Shown here: in pieces, positions 24,510 through 36,177 of the stretch
How the letters are laid out: each line of letters begins with the position of its first letter
How positions within the stretch are numbered: position 1 is the stretch's first letter
Assembly (NCBI RefSeq): GCF_008365275.1
Contig: NZ_CP043504.1
Span: 1,612,001-1,676,000, forward strand
Reading direction: 5' to 3'
DNA length: 64,000 bases
Origin: Protaetiibacter larvae
GTDB lineage: Bacteria; Actinomycetota; Actinomycetes; Actinomycetales; Microbacteriaceae
Notes under the pieces: model-generated
Seen by the model: only the letters and a program-made list of their open reading frames with translations
The model's database searches: none
Told to the model about the DNA's origin: nothing
Translations under genes and position numbers: made by a program

Positions 24510-26206
24510 TCGAGGAGCTGTCGATCCGCGACCTCGGGGTGATCGGCGAGGCACGGCTTCCGCTCGGGCCGGGGTTCACGGCCGTGACGGGTGAGACGGG
24601 CGCGGGCAAGACGATGGTCGTGACCGCTCTCGGGCTGCTGCTCGGCGAGCGTGCCGACCCGGGGGCGATCCGAGCCGGCAGTCCGCAGGCGGGCGTGGAG
24701 GGCCGCTGGGTCGTGCCGGATGCAGGCGAGGTCGCGGAGCGCGTGCGCGAGGCGGGGGGTGAGCTGGATCCGATCGATGCGGGTCGCGCGGAGCTCATCC
24801 TGGCGCGCACCGTGTCGTCGGAGGGACGCAGCCGCGGTGTCGTGGGCGGGCGTTCCTCGCCGGTCGGCGTGCTCGCGGAGCTCGGCGAGCGGCTCGTGGT
24901 GGTGCACGGCCAGTCGGATCAGCTGCGCCTGCGGTCCGCCGCGGCGCAGCGCGATGCGCTCGACGGCGCGGCCGGGCCGCAGCATCGGGCGCTGCTGGCC
25001 GAGTACGGCGAGGCGTTCCGGGCGTGGCGTGCGCATGCGGCGGAGCTGGAGGCGCTCATCGCCGCCCGCGATGCGCGTGCGCGCGAGGCCGAGCAGTTGC
25101 GCGAGGATCTCGCCGAGTACGCCGAGCTCGCCCCCCAGCCCGGCGAGGACGAGGAGCTGGCGGCGCGTGCCGAGCGGCTCGGCAATCTCGAGGATCTGCG
25201 CCGGGCGGCGACTCTCGCCCAGGAGGCCGTGTCGGCCCAGTCGGGAGACGATCGTGCGGATGCCGTGGGGCTCGTGGAGGAGGCGCGCCGCGCGATCTCC
25301 CGCGTCGCCGACCACGACCCCGCGCTGGCGCCCGCGCGCGAGGCTCTCGACACGATCGCCTACCAGCTGGCCGAGGTCTCCACCGAGCTCTCGCACTACC
25401 TCGGCGGGCTGGATGTGGACGGCGCCCGCGAGCTCGAGGCGGTGCAGGATCGGCGTGCGGCGCTCGCCGCCTTCGCCCGCAAGCACGGCGCCCCGCTCGA
25501 CGAGGTGATCGCGGGGCTCGAGAACGCGGGGCTGCGGCTGCTCGAACTGGACGGCGACGACGACCGCATCGAGCAGCTGAGCGCGCAGACCGCGACGGCA
25601 TCCGCCCGGGTCGAGGAGCTCGCTGCCCGGGTGACCGCGGGGCGCGCGGCCGCAGCGGAGGAGCTCGCGGCACGCGTGAGCGCCGAGCTCGCCGCGCTCG
25701 CCATGCCGGACGCGCGGCTCGTGGTGGAGCTCGAGGAGCAGGAGCTCTCGGCATCCGGCCGCGACCGCGTCGCGTTCCTCCTGCAGCCGCATGCGGGATC
25801 CGAACCGCGTCCGCTCGCCAAGGGGGCGTCGGGCGGCGAGCTGTCGCGCGTGATGCTCGCGCTCGAGGTGGTGCTGGCCGCGTCGGGGGAGGTGCCCACC
25901 TTCGTCTTCGACGAGGTGGATGCCGGCGTCGGCGGCGCGGCAGCCATCGAGATCGGCCGCCGCCTCGCGCGCCTCGCCGAGACCGCCCAGGTGATCGTCG
26001 TCACGCATCTCGCCCAGGTGGCGGCGTTCGCCACCAACCACCTCGTGGTCGTGAAGGATCGCGACGGTCAGGTGACGGCATCCAGCGTCCGCCGGGTGGA
26101 CGACGCGGACCGCGTGGCGGAGATGGCGCGCCTGCTGTCGGGGCTTCCCGATTCGGCCACGGGGCTCGAACACGCCCGCGAGTTGCTGGAGCTTTCGCGC
26201 GGTTGA
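24506..26206 (+). CDS. recN: DNA repair protein RecN
   Basis: RecN is an SMC-like ATPase of double-strand-break repair. The 566-aa protein has Walker A G-E-T-G-A-G-K-T at 29-36, a central coiled-coil region with many Ala/Arg/Glu residues (about 150-370), the signature G-A-S-G-G-E-L-S-R near 443-451, and Walker B T-F-V-F-D-E-V-D-A-G-V-G-G. The GTG start overlaps the nadK stop. The nadK-recN order is conserved in actinobacteria and many Firmicutes. Confidence 0.95.
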   Translation: MIEELSIRDLGVIGEARLPLGPGFTAVTGETGAGKTMVVTALGLLLGERADPGAIRAGSPQAGVEGRWVVPDAGEVAERVREAGGELDPIDAGRAELILARTVSSEGRSRGVVGGRSSPVGVLAELGERLVVVHGQSDQLRLRSAAAQRDALDGAAGPQHRALLAEYGEAFRAWRAHAAELEALIAARDARAREAEQLREDLAEYAELAPQPGEDEELAARAERLGNLEDLRRAATLAQEAVSAQSGDDRADAVGLVEEARRAISRVADHDPALAPAREALDTIAYQLAEVSTELSHYLGGLDVDGARELEAVQDRRAALAAFARKHGAPLDEVIAGLENAGLRLLELDGDDDRIEQLSAQTATASARVEELAARVTAGRAAAAEELAARVSAELAALAMPDARLVVELEEQELSASGRDRVAFLLQPHAGSEPRPLAKGASGGELSRVMLALEVVLAASGEVPTFVFDEVDAGVGGAAAIEIGRRLARLAETAQVIVVTHLAQVAAFATNHLVVVKDRDGQVTASSVRRVDDADRVAEMARLLSGLPDSATGLEHARELLELSRG

Positions 26207-26238
26207 GGGTGTCGCAGCGTTCACCCGGGTTCGTGTCA

Positions 26239-26244
26239 TATGCT
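26239..26244 (+). promoter_or_regulatory. -10 element (TATGCT) for pyrG
   Basis: TATGCT lies 8 nt before the GTG at 26253, compatible with a leaderless or near-leaderless pyrG transcript. Confidence 0.45.
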
Positions 26245-26246
26245 GA

Positions 26247-27982
<1,736 letters not shown>

Positions 27983-27983
<1 letters not shown>

Positions 27984-28579
27984 TGTCGGATCCGACGGCC
28001 GATTCGCTCGCGGCGCTGCTGTCCGGTCCGCTCGCCGATCTGCCCGAGACCGCTGAGGTGGTCGGGCGGCAGCGGGTCTACGCCGGGCGGGTGTGGGATG
28101 TCGTGCGTGAGCGGTTCCGCTTCGCCGGTCATGAGCTCGAGCGCGATTTCGTGGCCCACACGGGTGCTGTGGCGGTGCTCGCGGTGAGCGAGGACGGCAA
28201 GGTGCTGCTCATCAACCAGTACCGGCATCCGATCCGCAGCCGCGACTGGGAGCTGCCCGCCGGACTGCTCGACGTGCCGGGGGAGGAGCCTCTCGAGGCG
28301 GCGAAGCGGGAGCTCGCCGAGGAGGTGGATCTGGTCGCCTCCGAGTGGCGCGAACTGCTGACGTTCGCGACCTCGCCGGGCGGGAGCGACGAGCATGTCG
28401 TGGTCTTCGAGGCGCGCGGCCTCACGGCGGCGCCGGAGGCGTATGCGCGCACCGAGGAGGAGGCGCAGCTCGTGCGGCGTTGGGCGTCGCTCGACGAGGT
28501 CGTCGAGGCGGCGCTCGCGGGGCGCATCCGCAACTCGATCCTGCTGCTCGCGGTGCTCGCCGCCCATGCCCGCGGCTGA
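27983..28579 (+). CDS. NUDIX hydrolase, ADP-ribose pyrophosphatase type
   Basis: The 198-aa protein has a complete Nudix box, [10 protein letters not shown] followed by [14 protein letters not shown], within the ADP-ribose diphosphatase-like context W-E-L-P-A-G. It probably hydrolyses ADP-ribose or related nucleoside diphosphate sugars. The gene sits between pyrG and xerD, the same order as Rv1699-Rv1701, and is coupled to pyrG by TGATG. Its end overlaps the xerD start by 14 bp. Confidence 0.92.
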
Positions 28580-29489
28580 GCTCGACCGGCAGTCGGTCCG
28601 CTACCTGCGGCACCTGGCGATCGAGCGCGGCCTGTCGGCCAACACGGTGGCGGCGTACCGCCGCGACCTCGCGGCTTTCACGGGGACGCTCGCCGATCGC
28701 GGCATCCACGAGTCGACGCAGCTCGACGGGGACATCCTGCGCGGCTACGTGGCGGGGCTGCGCGACCGGGAGCGGCCGCTCTCGGCGGCGTCGGTGGCGC
28801 GCACGATCTCCGCGATCCGCGGCTTCACGCGTTTCCTCGTGGAGGAGGGCGCGATCGCCCGGGATCCCGCCGAGTCGCTGGCTGCGCCGAAGCTCCCGCA
28901 GCGGCTGCCGAAGGCGCTCAGCCACGCGCAGGTGGAGGCGCTGCTCGCCGCGACCGACGGCGACGATCCGGTGCGCATGCGCGACAAGGCGCTTCTCGAG
29001 CTGCTCTATGCGACGGGTGCGCGGGTCTCGGAGGCGGTGTCGCTCGCCGTGGACGACGTCATCGGCGTGGACGGCACGCCCGAGCTCATCCGGGTGATCG
29101 GCAAGGGCGACAAGCAGCGCATCGTGCCCGTGGGCAGTTACGCGCGGGCCGCTCTGGAGGCGTACCTGGTGCGGGCGCGGCCGCTGCTCGCGACGGGGGG
29201 CCGTGCGACGGGCGCGCTCTTCCTGGGGGCGCGGGGGGCGCCGCTCAGCCGGCAGAACGCCTGGCTCATCATCCGTGCGGCCGCCGAGCGGGCGGGGATC
29301 GGCGTCGAGGTCTCGCCGCACAGCCTGCGGCACTCCTTCGCGACGCATCTGCTCGCGGGAGGGGCGGATGTGCGGGTCGTGCAGGAGCTCTTGGGGCATG
29401 CGTCGGTGGCGACGACGCAGCTGTACACGCACGTGACGATCGAGGGACTCCGCGACGTCTACCAGCAGGCGCACCCGCGCGCCCGCTGA
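28566..29489 (+). CDS. xerD: Tyrosine site-specific recombinase XerD
   Basis: XerD resolves chromosome dimers at dif with XerC. The 307-aa protein has the N-terminal SAM-like core-binding domain (residues 8-90) and all catalytic residues of the tyrosine recombinase domain: Arg153 (G-A-R-V-S-E), Lys180, His252/Arg255 (H-S-L-R-H), His278 (L-G-H) and Tyr287. The ATG overlaps the NUDIX gene. The position is that of Rv1701 in mycobacteria, so this is housekeeping rather than phage-derived. Confidence 0.95.
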   Translation: MPAAELDRQSVRYLRHLAIERGLSANTVAAYRRDLAAFTGTLADRGIHESTQLDGDILRGYVAGLRDRERPLSAASVARTISAIRGFTRFLVEEGAIARDPAESLAAPKLPQRLPKALSHAQVEALLAATDGDDPVRMRDKALLELLYATGARVSEAVSLAVDDVIGVDGTPELIRVIGKGDKQRIVPVGSYARAALEAYLVRARPLLATGGRATGALFLGARGAPLSRQNAWLIIRAAAERAGIGVEVSPHSLRHSFATHLLAGGADVRVVQELLGHASVATTQLYTHVTIEGLRDVYQQAHPRAR

Positions 29490-29493
29490 TGCG

Positions 29494-29550
29494 CGAGGGG
29501 TCGCACAGTGCGGGAGACACGGCGTGTCGAGCGCCGTTCGCGACCCCTCG
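29494..29550. repeat. 11-bp-arm inverted repeat after xerD
   Basis: CGAGGGGTCGC (29494-29504) pairs with GCGACCCCTCG (29540-29550). The 35-nt loop contains a second palindrome, GACACGGCGTGTC. It begins 4 nt after the xerD stop and may stop transcription, though no T-run follows. Confidence 0.7.
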
Positions 29551-29638
29551 GCGGGGGGTGGTTTCAAGCTCAAGTTGAGGGTGAGGTGAACCGTTCGCGG
29601 GCGGGCCTGTCCTCCGCGGGGCGTCCGAAACCCGGACG

Positions 29639-29644
29639 TAGACT
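29639..29644 (+). promoter_or_regulatory. -10 element (TAGACT) for leaderless parA
   Basis: TAGACT is followed by 6 nt and the ATG at 29651. Confidence 0.5.
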
Positions 29645-29650
29645 CCCGAC

Positions 29651-30544
29651 ATGACTGCACAGCGAGCCGACGCGCCGGAGCTCTCGGGGCTCGAGGAACT
29701 GGACGTCGTGCTCGGACCGACCGGCCGTCCCGTCACCGTCTTCCCCGAGCCGAAGCACCTCAGAAGCCACGGTCCGGCCCGCATCATCGCGCTCTGCAAC
29801 CAGAAGGGCGGCGTCGGCAAGACGACCACCACCATCAGCCTGGGAGCGGCGCTCGCCGGCTACGGCCGGAAGGTGCTCGCCGTCGACTTCGACCCGCAGG
29901 GTGCGCTCTCCGCGGGGCTCGGCGTGCCCACGCACGACGTCACGACGATCTACGATCTGCTGCTCGGATCCTCCAAGGACGTCGCCGCGGCGATCCAGCC
30001 CACCGGCACCCCGGGGCTCGACGTCATCCCGGCCAACATCGACCTGAGCGCCGCCGAGGTGCACCTCGTGAACGAGGTGGCGCGTGAGCAGATCCTCGCG
30101 CGCGTGCTGCGGCAGGTGGCGGACCGCTACGACGTCATCCTCATCGACTGCCAGCCCTCGCTCGGCCTGCTGACCGTCAACGCCCTCACCGCGGCGCACG
30201 GCGTGCTCATCCCGCTCGAGTGCGAGTTCTTCGCCCTGCGCGGCGTCGCCCTGCTCGTCGAGACGATCGACAAGGTGCGCGACCGGCTGAACCCGGCGAT
30301 CACGCTCGACGGCATCCTGGCGACCATGTACGACCCGCGCACCCTGCACTCGCGGGAGGTGCTCGAGCGGGTGGTCGAGGCCTTCGGCGATCGCGTGCTC
30401 GAGTCGGTCATCAACCGCACCGTGAAGTTCCCGGACGCCTCCGTGGCGGGCACCCCCATCACCGAGTTCGCGCCCGATCACCACGCGGCCGAGCAGTACC
30501 GGCAGCTGGCCCGCGAGCTCGTGTACCGTCGCGCCGTCGCCTGA
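29651..30544 (+). CDS. ParA-family ATPase
   Basis: A 297-aa ParA/Soj ATPase with the deviant Walker A motif K-G-G-V-G-K-T-T at residues 52-59, D-F-D-P-Q-G-A-L-S and L-I-D-C-Q-P-S-L-G. About 45 residues precede the ATPase core. No parB is adjacent; instead scpA and scpB follow, as with Rv1708-Rv1710. This suggests a role with SMC-ScpAB in chromosome organisation rather than classical ori-proximal ParAB partitioning. Leaderless promoter. Confidence 0.92.
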   Translation: MTAQRADAPELSGLEELDVVLGPTGRPVTVFPEPKHLRSHGPARIIALCNQKGGVGKTTTTISLGAALAGYGRKVLAVDFDPQGALSAGLGVPTHDVTTIYDLLLGSSKDVAAAIQPTGTPGLDVIPANIDLSAAEVHLVNEVAREQILARVLRQVADRYDVILIDCQPSLGLLTVNALTAAHGVLIPLECEFFALRGVALLVETIDKVRDRLNPAITLDGILATMYDPRTLHSREVLERVVEAFGDRVLESVINRTVKFPDASVAGTPITEFAPDHHAAEQYRQLARELVYRRAVA

Positions 30545-30563
30545 GCGCGGAGGCCGCGGCAAC

Positions 30564-30569
30564 TAGACT
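30564..30569 (+). promoter_or_regulatory. -10 element (TAGACT) for scpA
   Basis: TAGACT, then 7 nt, then the scpA ATG at 30577. The scpA-der operon therefore likely has a promoter separate from parA. Confidence 0.45.
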
Positions 30570-30576
30570 CGCCCCC

Positions 30577-31389
30577 ATGCAGGAGGCGCCGACGGTGGTC
30601 GAGGAACCGGCCGGTTTCCGGCTCACCCTCGGCAACTTCGACGGTCCGTTCGACCTGCTGCTGTCGCTCATCGCCAAGCATGAGCTCGACATCACCGAGG
30701 TCTCCCTCTCGCGGGTGACCGACGAGTTCATCGCCTACCTGAAGGGGCTCGACGGCGCCGAGGAGCTCGAGCAGGCGAGCGAGTTCCTCGTGGTGGCCGC
30801 GACCCTGCTCGACCTCAAGGTGGTGGGCCTGCTGCCGCAGGGCGAGCTGGTCGACGCCGAGGATGTGGCGTTGCTCGAGGCACGCGACCTGCTGTTCGCG
30901 CGGCTGCTGCAGTACCGGGCCTTCAAGGAGGCCGCCCGCTGGTTCGAGGGGCACCTCGAGGCGGAAGGATCCCGGCACGCCCGCTCGGTGCGCCTCGAGG
31001 AGAAGTACCGGCGGCAGACACCGGAGCTGGTCTGGACGCTCGGACTGCACGACTTCGCGGCGCTCGCGGCGCTCGCCATGGCACCGCGGGAGCTCCCCGT
31101 TGTCGGACTCGACCACCTGCACGCGCCGCTCGTCAGCATCCGGGAACAGGCCGCTGTGGTCGTGGCGCTGCTGCGCTCGGGCGAGGCGACCACCTTCCGC
31201 CAGCTCATCTCGGGAGCCGAGCAGCGCGGCGTCGTGGTGGCGCGGTTCCTGGCGGTGCTCGAGCTCTACCGGCACGCCGCGATCGGGTTCGAGCAGCTCG
31301 AACCGCTCGGCGAACTCACCCTGCGCTGGACTGCGGTGCACTGGAACGACGAACAGCTGGCGAGCCTGGGGGCCGACTATGACCGATGA
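30577..31389 (+). CDS. scpA: Segregation and condensation protein A
   Basis: ScpA is the kleisin subunit that bridges SMC heads with ScpB. The 270-aa protein has the N-terminal kleisin signature F-D-G-P-F-D-L-L-L-S-L-I near residues 22-33 and a C-terminal winged-helix region (T-F-R-Q-L-I-S-G-A and F-L-A-V-L-E-L-Y). The ATG is chosen for its position 7 nt after a -10 box and because the family begins about here. The scpB start lies 11 bp inside its 3' end. Confidence 0.94.
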   Translation: MQEAPTVVEEPAGFRLTLGNFDGPFDLLLSLIAKHELDITEVSLSRVTDEFIAYLKGLDGAEELEQASEFLVVAATLLDLKVVGLLPQGELVDAEDVALLEARDLLFARLLQYRAFKEAARWFEGHLEAEGSRHARSVRLEEKYRRQTPELVWTLGLHDFAALAALAMAPRELPVVGLDHLHAPLVSIREQAAVVVALLRSGEATTFRQLISGAEQRGVVVARFLAVLELYRHAAIGFEQLEPLGELTLRWTAVHWNDEQLASLGADYDR

Positions 31390-32092
31390 CCTCACGACCG
31401 ACGACCTGGATCTCGATACGCCGGCTACGCCGGCACTCGATCAGCGGGGTGGTGGGGCTGCGCCCGCACTCGAGCAGCGGGGTGGTGGGGCTGCGCCGGC
31501 ACTCGATCAGCGGGGTGGCGTCGATGTGACCGCGGCGCTCGAGGCGGTGCTGCTCGTGGCGGATGAGCCGCTGCCGCTCGTGACCCTGGCGACGGCGCTC
31601 GGCGCCCCGGTTCCGGCGGTGCGGCAGTCGATCGAGCGGCTCGTCGCCGACTACGACGGGCTCGACCTCGACGGCCGGCCCGGCGGCCCCCGCCGCGGCT
31701 TCGAGCTGCGCGAGGTCGGCGGCGGCTGGCGGCTCTACGTGCGCGCCGAGCACGACGAGCTGGTGCGCGACTTCGTGCTCACCCAGAGCCCCACCCGCCT
31801 CTCGCAGGCGGCCCTCGAGACCCTCGCGGTGATCGCCTACAAGCAGCCCATCAGCCGCGGCTCGATCGCCGCGATCCGCGCCGTCAACGTCGACTCGGTC
31901 GTGCGCACCCTGCTCGGCCGCGGCCTCATCACCGAGGCGTTCACGGACGCCGAGACCGGTGCCATCCACTACGAGACAACGCCGCTGCTGCTCACCCAGC
32001 TCGGCATCAACTCGCTCGACGAGCTGCCGCCCATCTCGCCGCTGCTGCCCGACGGCGCCGACGGCTTCGAGGATCTCGGCGCCGCCCGATGA
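31379..32092 (+). CDS. scpB: Segregation and condensation protein B
   Basis: ScpB forms the winged-helix dimer of the SMC-ScpAB condensin. The 237-aa protein has the conserved core A-L-E-A-V-L-L-V-A-D-E-P-L (from residue 50) and L-E-T-L-A-V-I-A-Y-K-Q-P-I-S-R. The first 46 residues are unusual: residues 12-46 are Ala/Gly/Gln/Arg-rich (L-D-T-P-A-T-P-A-L-D-Q-R-G-G-G then two A-L-x-Q-R-G-G repeats) and are encoded by dispersed repeat copies that have inserted in frame before the conserved domain. The ATG at 31379 overlaps scpA. Confidence 0.93.
   Translation: MTDDLTTDDLDLDTPATPALDQRGGGAAPALEQRGGGAAPALDQRGGVDVTAALEAVLLVADEPLPLVTLATALGAPVPAVRQSIERLVADYDGLDLDGRPGGPRRGFELREVGGGWRLYVRAEHDELVRDFVLTQSPTRLSQAALETLAVIAYKQPISRGSIAAIRAVNVDSVVRTLLGRGLITEAFTDAETGAIHYETTPLLLTQLGINSLDELPPISPLLPDGADGFEDLGAAR
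31407..31514. repeat. Dispersed palindromic repeat, three copies inside scpB
   Basis: One full unit (CTCGATACGCCGGCTACGCC then GGCACTCGATCAGCGG) is followed by two partial tandem units (CACTCGAGCAGCGGGGTGG and CACTCGATCAGCGGGGTGG). The tandem right halves resemble the 32-bp array after tlyA. All lie in scpB codons 10-46. Confidence 0.85.
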
Positions 32093-32868
32093 GCGCCGCG
32101 GAGCCGGAGGGCGAGCGCCTGCAGAAGGTGCTCGCCGCGGCGGGCGTCGCCTCGCGACGGGTGAGCGAGCAGTACATCGTCGCGGGACGCGTGCGGGTGA
32201 ACGGGCGCGTCGTCACCGAGCTCGGCAGTCGCGTCGACCCGCTCGTCGACCACGTCGAGGTCGACGGGGTGCCCGTGCAGCTCGACACCGCGAAGCGCTA
32301 CGTGATGCTCAACAAGCCGCGCGGCGTGGTGAGCTCGATGGCGGACGAGCGGGGCCGGCCCGACCTCGCCGCCTACGTCGAGCAGGTGGGGGAGCGGGTC
32401 TTCAACGTCGGGCGCCTCGACGCCGAGACGACGGGCCTGCTGCTGCTCACCAACGACGGCGAGCTCGCGCACGTGCTCGCGCATCCCTCCTTCGGCGTCG
32501 AGAAGACCTACCTGGCGACGGTGCGCGGCATCGTGCGCCCGGAGGTGCTGCGGCGGCTGCGGCAGGGCGTCGAGCTCGACGACGGGCCGATCGCCGTCGA
32601 CCGGGCGCGCGTGGTGGGCGAGCCGTCCGGGGGGCGCACGATCGTCGAGGTGACGCTCCACTCGGGCCGCAACCGCATCGTGCGGCGGATGCTCGCCGAG
32701 GTGGGGCACCCCGTGATCGAGCTCGTGCGGCGTCAGTTCGGGCCGCTGCACCTGGGTTCGCTCGGCGCAGGGCGCTTCCGCGACCTCACTAAGGTGGAGG
32801 TCGGCCAGCTGCTCGCCCTCGCGCGCACGCCCGACGCCCCGACCCCGACCCAGGACACGCAGCGATGA
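32089..32868 (+). CDS. RluB-type 23S rRNA pseudouridine synthase
   Basis: The 259-aa RsuA/RluB family enzyme has an N-terminal S4 domain ([14 protein letters not shown], residues 11-24) and the catalytic motif [14 protein letters not shown] with Asp111. It isomerises uridine to pseudouridine in large-subunit rRNA. ATGA overlap with scpB and the scpA-scpB-rluB order are widely conserved. RluB rather than RsuA is inferred from this neighbourhood. Confidence 0.92.
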   Translation: MSAAEPEGERLQKVLAAAGVASRRVSEQYIVAGRVRVNGRVVTELGSRVDPLVDHVEVDGVPVQLDTAKRYVMLNKPRGVVSSMADERGRPDLAAYVEQVGERVFNVGRLDAETTGLLLLTNDGELAHVLAHPSFGVEKTYLATVRGIVRPEVLRRLRQGVELDDGPIAVDRARVVGEPSGGRTIVEVTLHSGRNRIVRRMLAEVGHPVIELVRRQFGPLHLGSLGAGRFRDLTKVEVGQLLALARTPDAPTPTQDTQR

Positions 32869-33956
32869 ACGACCGCCGACTCACGGAGCAGGTGCGCATC
32901 GTCGGATCCGGGCTGCTGGGCGCGAGCATCGGGCTCGGACTTTCGGCGCGCGGGGTGGATGTGATCGTCGACGACGCCTCGCCGTCGACCCGCGGCCTCG
33001 CCATCGCCTACGGCGCCGGACGCGCGCCCGCCCCGGACGACGCACCGGGGCTCATCGTCGTCGCCGTGCCGCCGGATGTCACCGCCGACATCGTCGCCGC
33101 CGAGCTCGAGCGCTACCCGGAGGCGCTCGTCACCGACGTCGCGAGCGTCAAACTCGCCCCGCTCGAGCAGCTGCGGGCACGCGGTGCCGACCTGTCGCGC
33201 TACCTCGGCACGCATCCGATGGCCGGGCGCGAACGCGGCGGTGCGGTCTCGGCGCGCGCCGACCTGTTCGTGGGGCGTCCCTGGATCGTCGCCGGCCACG
33301 ACGGCATCAGCTACCGCCGTGCCGCCGCGATCGAGGACCTCATCCTGGATCTCGGCGCGGTGCCGATCGAGATGGATGCGGCCGACCACGATCGCAGCGT
33401 CGCGCTCGTCTCGCACGCACCCCAGCTCGTGGCGAGCCTGCTGGCGGCCCGCCTGCGCGGAGGGTCGGCGGCCGCCCTCGGACTGTCGGGGCAGGGGCTG
33501 CGCGACACGACCCGCATCGCGTCCAGCAACCCGGCGCTGTGGGTGCAGATCCTCGGCGCGAACGCCGCCGAGGTGGCGGAGGTGCTGCGTCCGCTGCGCG
33601 ACGACCTCGACGCCGTCATCGCGGCCCTCGACGACCCGGAGGCGCCGGCATCCCGCCGCATCATCGCCGACACGCTCGCCGCCGGCAACGACGGCGTCAG
33701 CCGCATCCCCGGCAAGCACGGGCAGGACGGCCGGTTCACAGCGCTCGTGGTGAAGATCGACGACAAGCCCGGCGAGCTCGCCCGCCTGCTCACCGAGATC
33801 GGCGAGGAGGGCGTCAACATGGAGGATCTGCGGCTCGAGCACTCGCCCGAGACGAAGGTCGGCTTCGCCGAGATCTCGGTCGTGCCGGAGGCCGCGCACC
33901 CGCTCGCCACCGCGCTCGAGCAGCGCGGCTGGACCCTCATGGAGGCGGAGCGGTGA
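32865..33956 (+). CDS. tyrA: Prephenate dehydrogenase with ACT domain
   Basis: TyrA converts prephenate to 4-hydroxyphenylpyruvate for tyrosine synthesis. The 363-aa protein begins with a Rossmann motif [11 protein letters not shown] (13-23), has the conserved G-T-H-P-M-A-G-R-E substrate-site motif near 120-128, and ends in an ACT domain ([15 protein letters not shown], from about residue 290), which suggests tyrosine feedback. It is embedded between rluB and cmk with ATGA and GTGA overlaps. Confidence 0.93.
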   Translation: MNDRRLTEQVRIVGSGLLGASIGLGLSARGVDVIVDDASPSTRGLAIAYGAGRAPAPDDAPGLIVVAVPPDVTADIVAAELERYPEALVTDVASVKLAPLEQLRARGADLSRYLGTHPMAGRERGGAVSARADLFVGRPWIVAGHDGISYRRAAAIEDLILDLGAVPIEMDAADHDRSVALVSHAPQLVASLLAARLRGGSAAALGLSGQGLRDTTRIASSNPALWVQILGANAAEVAEVLRPLRDDLDAVIAALDDPEAPASRRIIADTLAAGNDGVSRIPGKHGQDGRFTALVVKIDDKPGELARLLTEIGEEGVNMEDLRLEHSPETKVGFAEISVVPEAAHPLATALEQRGWTLMEAER

Positions 33957-34621
33957 GCCCTGTCGTCGTCGCGGTCGACGGGCCGGCCGGCTCCGGCAAG
34001 TCGAGCGTGAGCAAGGCGGCCGCGCGCGAGCTCGGCTACGCCTACCTCGACACGGGCGCCGCCTACCGCGCGCTCACCTGGCTCGCACTCGAGCGCGGGG
34101 CCGACACCGCGGACGCCGCGGCCGTCGTGGCGCTGCTGTCCGACTTCGACTACTGCACCGAGCTGACCGAGACCGGCACCGCGGTGCGGGTCGGCGAGGC
34201 CGTCGTCACCGACGCCATCCGGGAGCCCCGCGTGAGCGCCGTCGTGAGCGACATCGCCCGCGTCCCCGAGGTGCGCCGCGCCCTCAACGAGGCGTTCCGG
34301 AGGCTCATCCGCGCATCCGACGCCCCCGGCATCGTGGTCGAGGGGCGCGACATCACCACCGTCGTCGCCCCGGACGCCGAGGTGCGCATCCTCCTCACCG
34401 CCGACGAAGACGTTAGAATTGCCAGGCGATCGGCCGAGCTCGCCCCCGGTGCCGCCTCCACGGCGCAGCAGCTGAGCGAACGGGACCGTCGAGACGCGCA
34501 GGTGGTCGACTTCCTGACCGCGGCGCCCGGCGTGACGACGATCGACTCCACGCACCTCGACTTCCCCGGCACCGTGCAGGCGGTCGTCGACCTGGTGCAC
34601 GCCACGATCTCCCCCCACTGA
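33953..34621 (+). CDS. cmk: Cytidylate kinase
   Basis: Cmk phosphorylates CMP and dCMP. The 222-aa protein carries the P-loop D-G-P-A-G-S-G-K-S (residues 9-17), [10 protein letters not shown] and the E-G-R-D-I-T-T-V-V motif near 118-126, with R-R-S-A-E-L in the lid. The GTG start overlaps the tyrA stop (GTGA). The cmk-der pair is conserved across bacteria. Confidence 0.96.
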   Translation: MSPVVVAVDGPAGSGKSSVSKAAARELGYAYLDTGAAYRALTWLALERGADTADAAAVVALLSDFDYCTELTETGTAVRVGEAVVTDAIREPRVSAVVSDIARVPEVRRALNEAFRRLIRASDAPGIVVEGRDITTVVAPDAEVRILLTADEDVRIARRSAELAPGAASTAQQLSERDRRDAQVVDFLTAAPGVTTIDSTHLDFPGTVQAVVDLVHATISPH

Positions 34622-34632
34622 CAGGACACGAC

Positions 34633-36177
34633 ATGACCGAGCGCGACACCGACCCCGGCTTCGATCCTGGCTTCGACCCCGACGACGAGTTCGACGAGCT
34701 CGACCCCGCCCTCGCCGAGCGGCTCGCCGAGCTCGACGACGAGGTCGCCGAGCAGCGTGCCGCCTCGCTGCGCGCCGGGCTGTCGGACTACGAGCTCGAC
34801 GAGGAGGACCTCGACCTCCTCGAGGCCGCCGAGGCGGGCCCCGACGGCATCACCTACCTGCCCGCGCTCCCGGTGCTCGCGATCGTGGGCCGGCCGAACG
34901 TGGGCAAGTCGGCGCTCGTCAACCGCATCCTGGGCCGTCGCGAGGCGGTCGTGGAGGACGTGCCGGGCGTCACGCGCGACCGCGTCTCCTACAAGGCCGA
35001 ATGGCTGGGGCGGCGCTTCACCCTCGTCGACACCGGCGGTTGGGAGCCGGATGCCACCGGCATCAACGCCTCCGTCGCCGCGCAGGCCGAGGTCGCCGTC
35101 GACCTCGCCGACGCGGTGCTGTTCGTGGTCGACATCAACGTGGGCGCCACCGCGACCGACGAGCACGTCGTGCGGATGCTGCGGTCGTCGAGGAAGCCCG
35201 TCATCCTCGTCGCCAACAAGTCGGACGACGCCATCAAGGATCCGCAGGCCGCCGAGCTGTGGAGCCTCGGCCTGGGTGAGCCGTGGCCCCTGTCCGCGCT
35301 GCACGGGCGCGGCGTCGCCGACCTGCTCGACCACGTCATGACGGTGCTGCCGGAGGTGTCGGCGGTCGCCAAACAGGAGATCGGCGGACCGCGCCGGGTA
35401 GCCATCCTGGGGCGGCCGAACGTGGGCAAGAGCTCGCTGCTCAACAAGGCGGCCGGCGAGGAGCGCGTGGTCGTCAACGAGCTCGCGGGCACCACGCGTG
35501 ATCCGGTGGACGAGCAGATCGAGCTCGGCGGACGCATCTGGACCTTCGTCGACACCGCCGGCATCCGCAAGCGCGTGCACCTGCAGCAGGGGGCCGACTT
35601 CTACGCCTCGCTGCGCACGAGTGCGGCACTCGAGAAGGCCGAGGTGGCGGTGGTCGTGCTCGATGTGACCGAGCCGATCAGCGTGCAGGATCTGCGCATC
35701 ATCGACCTCGTGCTCGAGTCGGGGCGCGCTCTCGTGCTGGCGTACAACAAGTGGGACCTGCTCGACGACGAGCGCCGCCGCTACCTGGAGCGCGAGATCG
35801 AGCAGGATCTGGCGCACGTCACCTGGGCGCCGCGCGTCAACATCTCCGCGCGCACCGGGCGGCACCTGGAGAAGCTGGTTCCGGCGCTCGAGACGGCGCT
35901 CGAGTCGTGGGACACCCGCATCCCGACCGGGAAGTTCAACGCGCTCATCGCCGAGCTCACCGCGGAGCACCCGCACCCGGTGCGCGGCGGGAAGCAGCCG
36001 CGCATCCTGTTCGGCACGCAGGCATCCACTCGGCCGCCCACCTTCGTGCTCTTCACGACCGGGTTCCTCGACCCGCAGTACCGTCGCTTCATCCAGCGCC
36101 GCCTGCGCGAGGTCTACGGCTTCGAGGGCACCCCCGTCGTCGTCAATATGCGCGTGCGGGAGAAGCGCAAGCGCTGA
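34633..36177 (+). CDS. der: Ribosome-assembly GTPase Der (EngA)
   Basis: Der has two consecutive GTPase domains and assembles the 50S subunit. In this 514-aa protein the first P-loop is G-R-P-N-V-G-K-S at 86-93 and the second, identical motif near 260-267, each followed by D-T-A/G-G and N-K-x-D motifs. A KH-like C-terminal domain ends in V-R-E-K-R-K-R. An acidic N-terminal extension of about 75 residues precedes the first domain, as in other actinobacterial Der proteins. The last codons and stop are duplicated downstream as part of a repeat. Confidence 0.97.
   Translation: MTERDTDPGFDPGFDPDDEFDELDPALAERLAELDDEVAEQRAASLRAGLSDYELDEEDLDLLEAAEAGPDGITYLPALPVLAIVGRPNVGKSALVNRILGRREAVVEDVPGVTRDRVSYKAEWLGRRFTLVDTGGWEPDATGINASVAAQAEVAVDLADAVLFVVDINVGATATDEHVVRMLRSSRKPVILVANKSDDAIKDPQAAELWSLGLGEPWPLSALHGRGVADLLDHVMTVLPEVSAVAKQEIGGPRRVAILGRPNVGKSSLLNKAAGEERVVVNELAGTTRDPVDEQIELGGRIWTFVDTAGIRKRVHLQQGADFYASLRTSAALEKAEVAVVVLDVTEPISVQDLRIIDLVLESGRALVLAYNKWDLLDDERRRYLEREIEQDLAHVTWAPRVNISARTGRHLEKLVPALETALESWDTRIPTGKFNALIAELTAEHPHPVRGGKQPRILFGTQASTRPPTFVLFTTGFLDPQYRRFIQRRLREVYGFEGTPVVVNMRVREKRKR

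Noticed and set aside
28566-29489. XerD as a mobile-element integrase
   Set aside because: It sits between NUDIX and parA in the conserved chromosomal order with full Xer motifs, far from the island.
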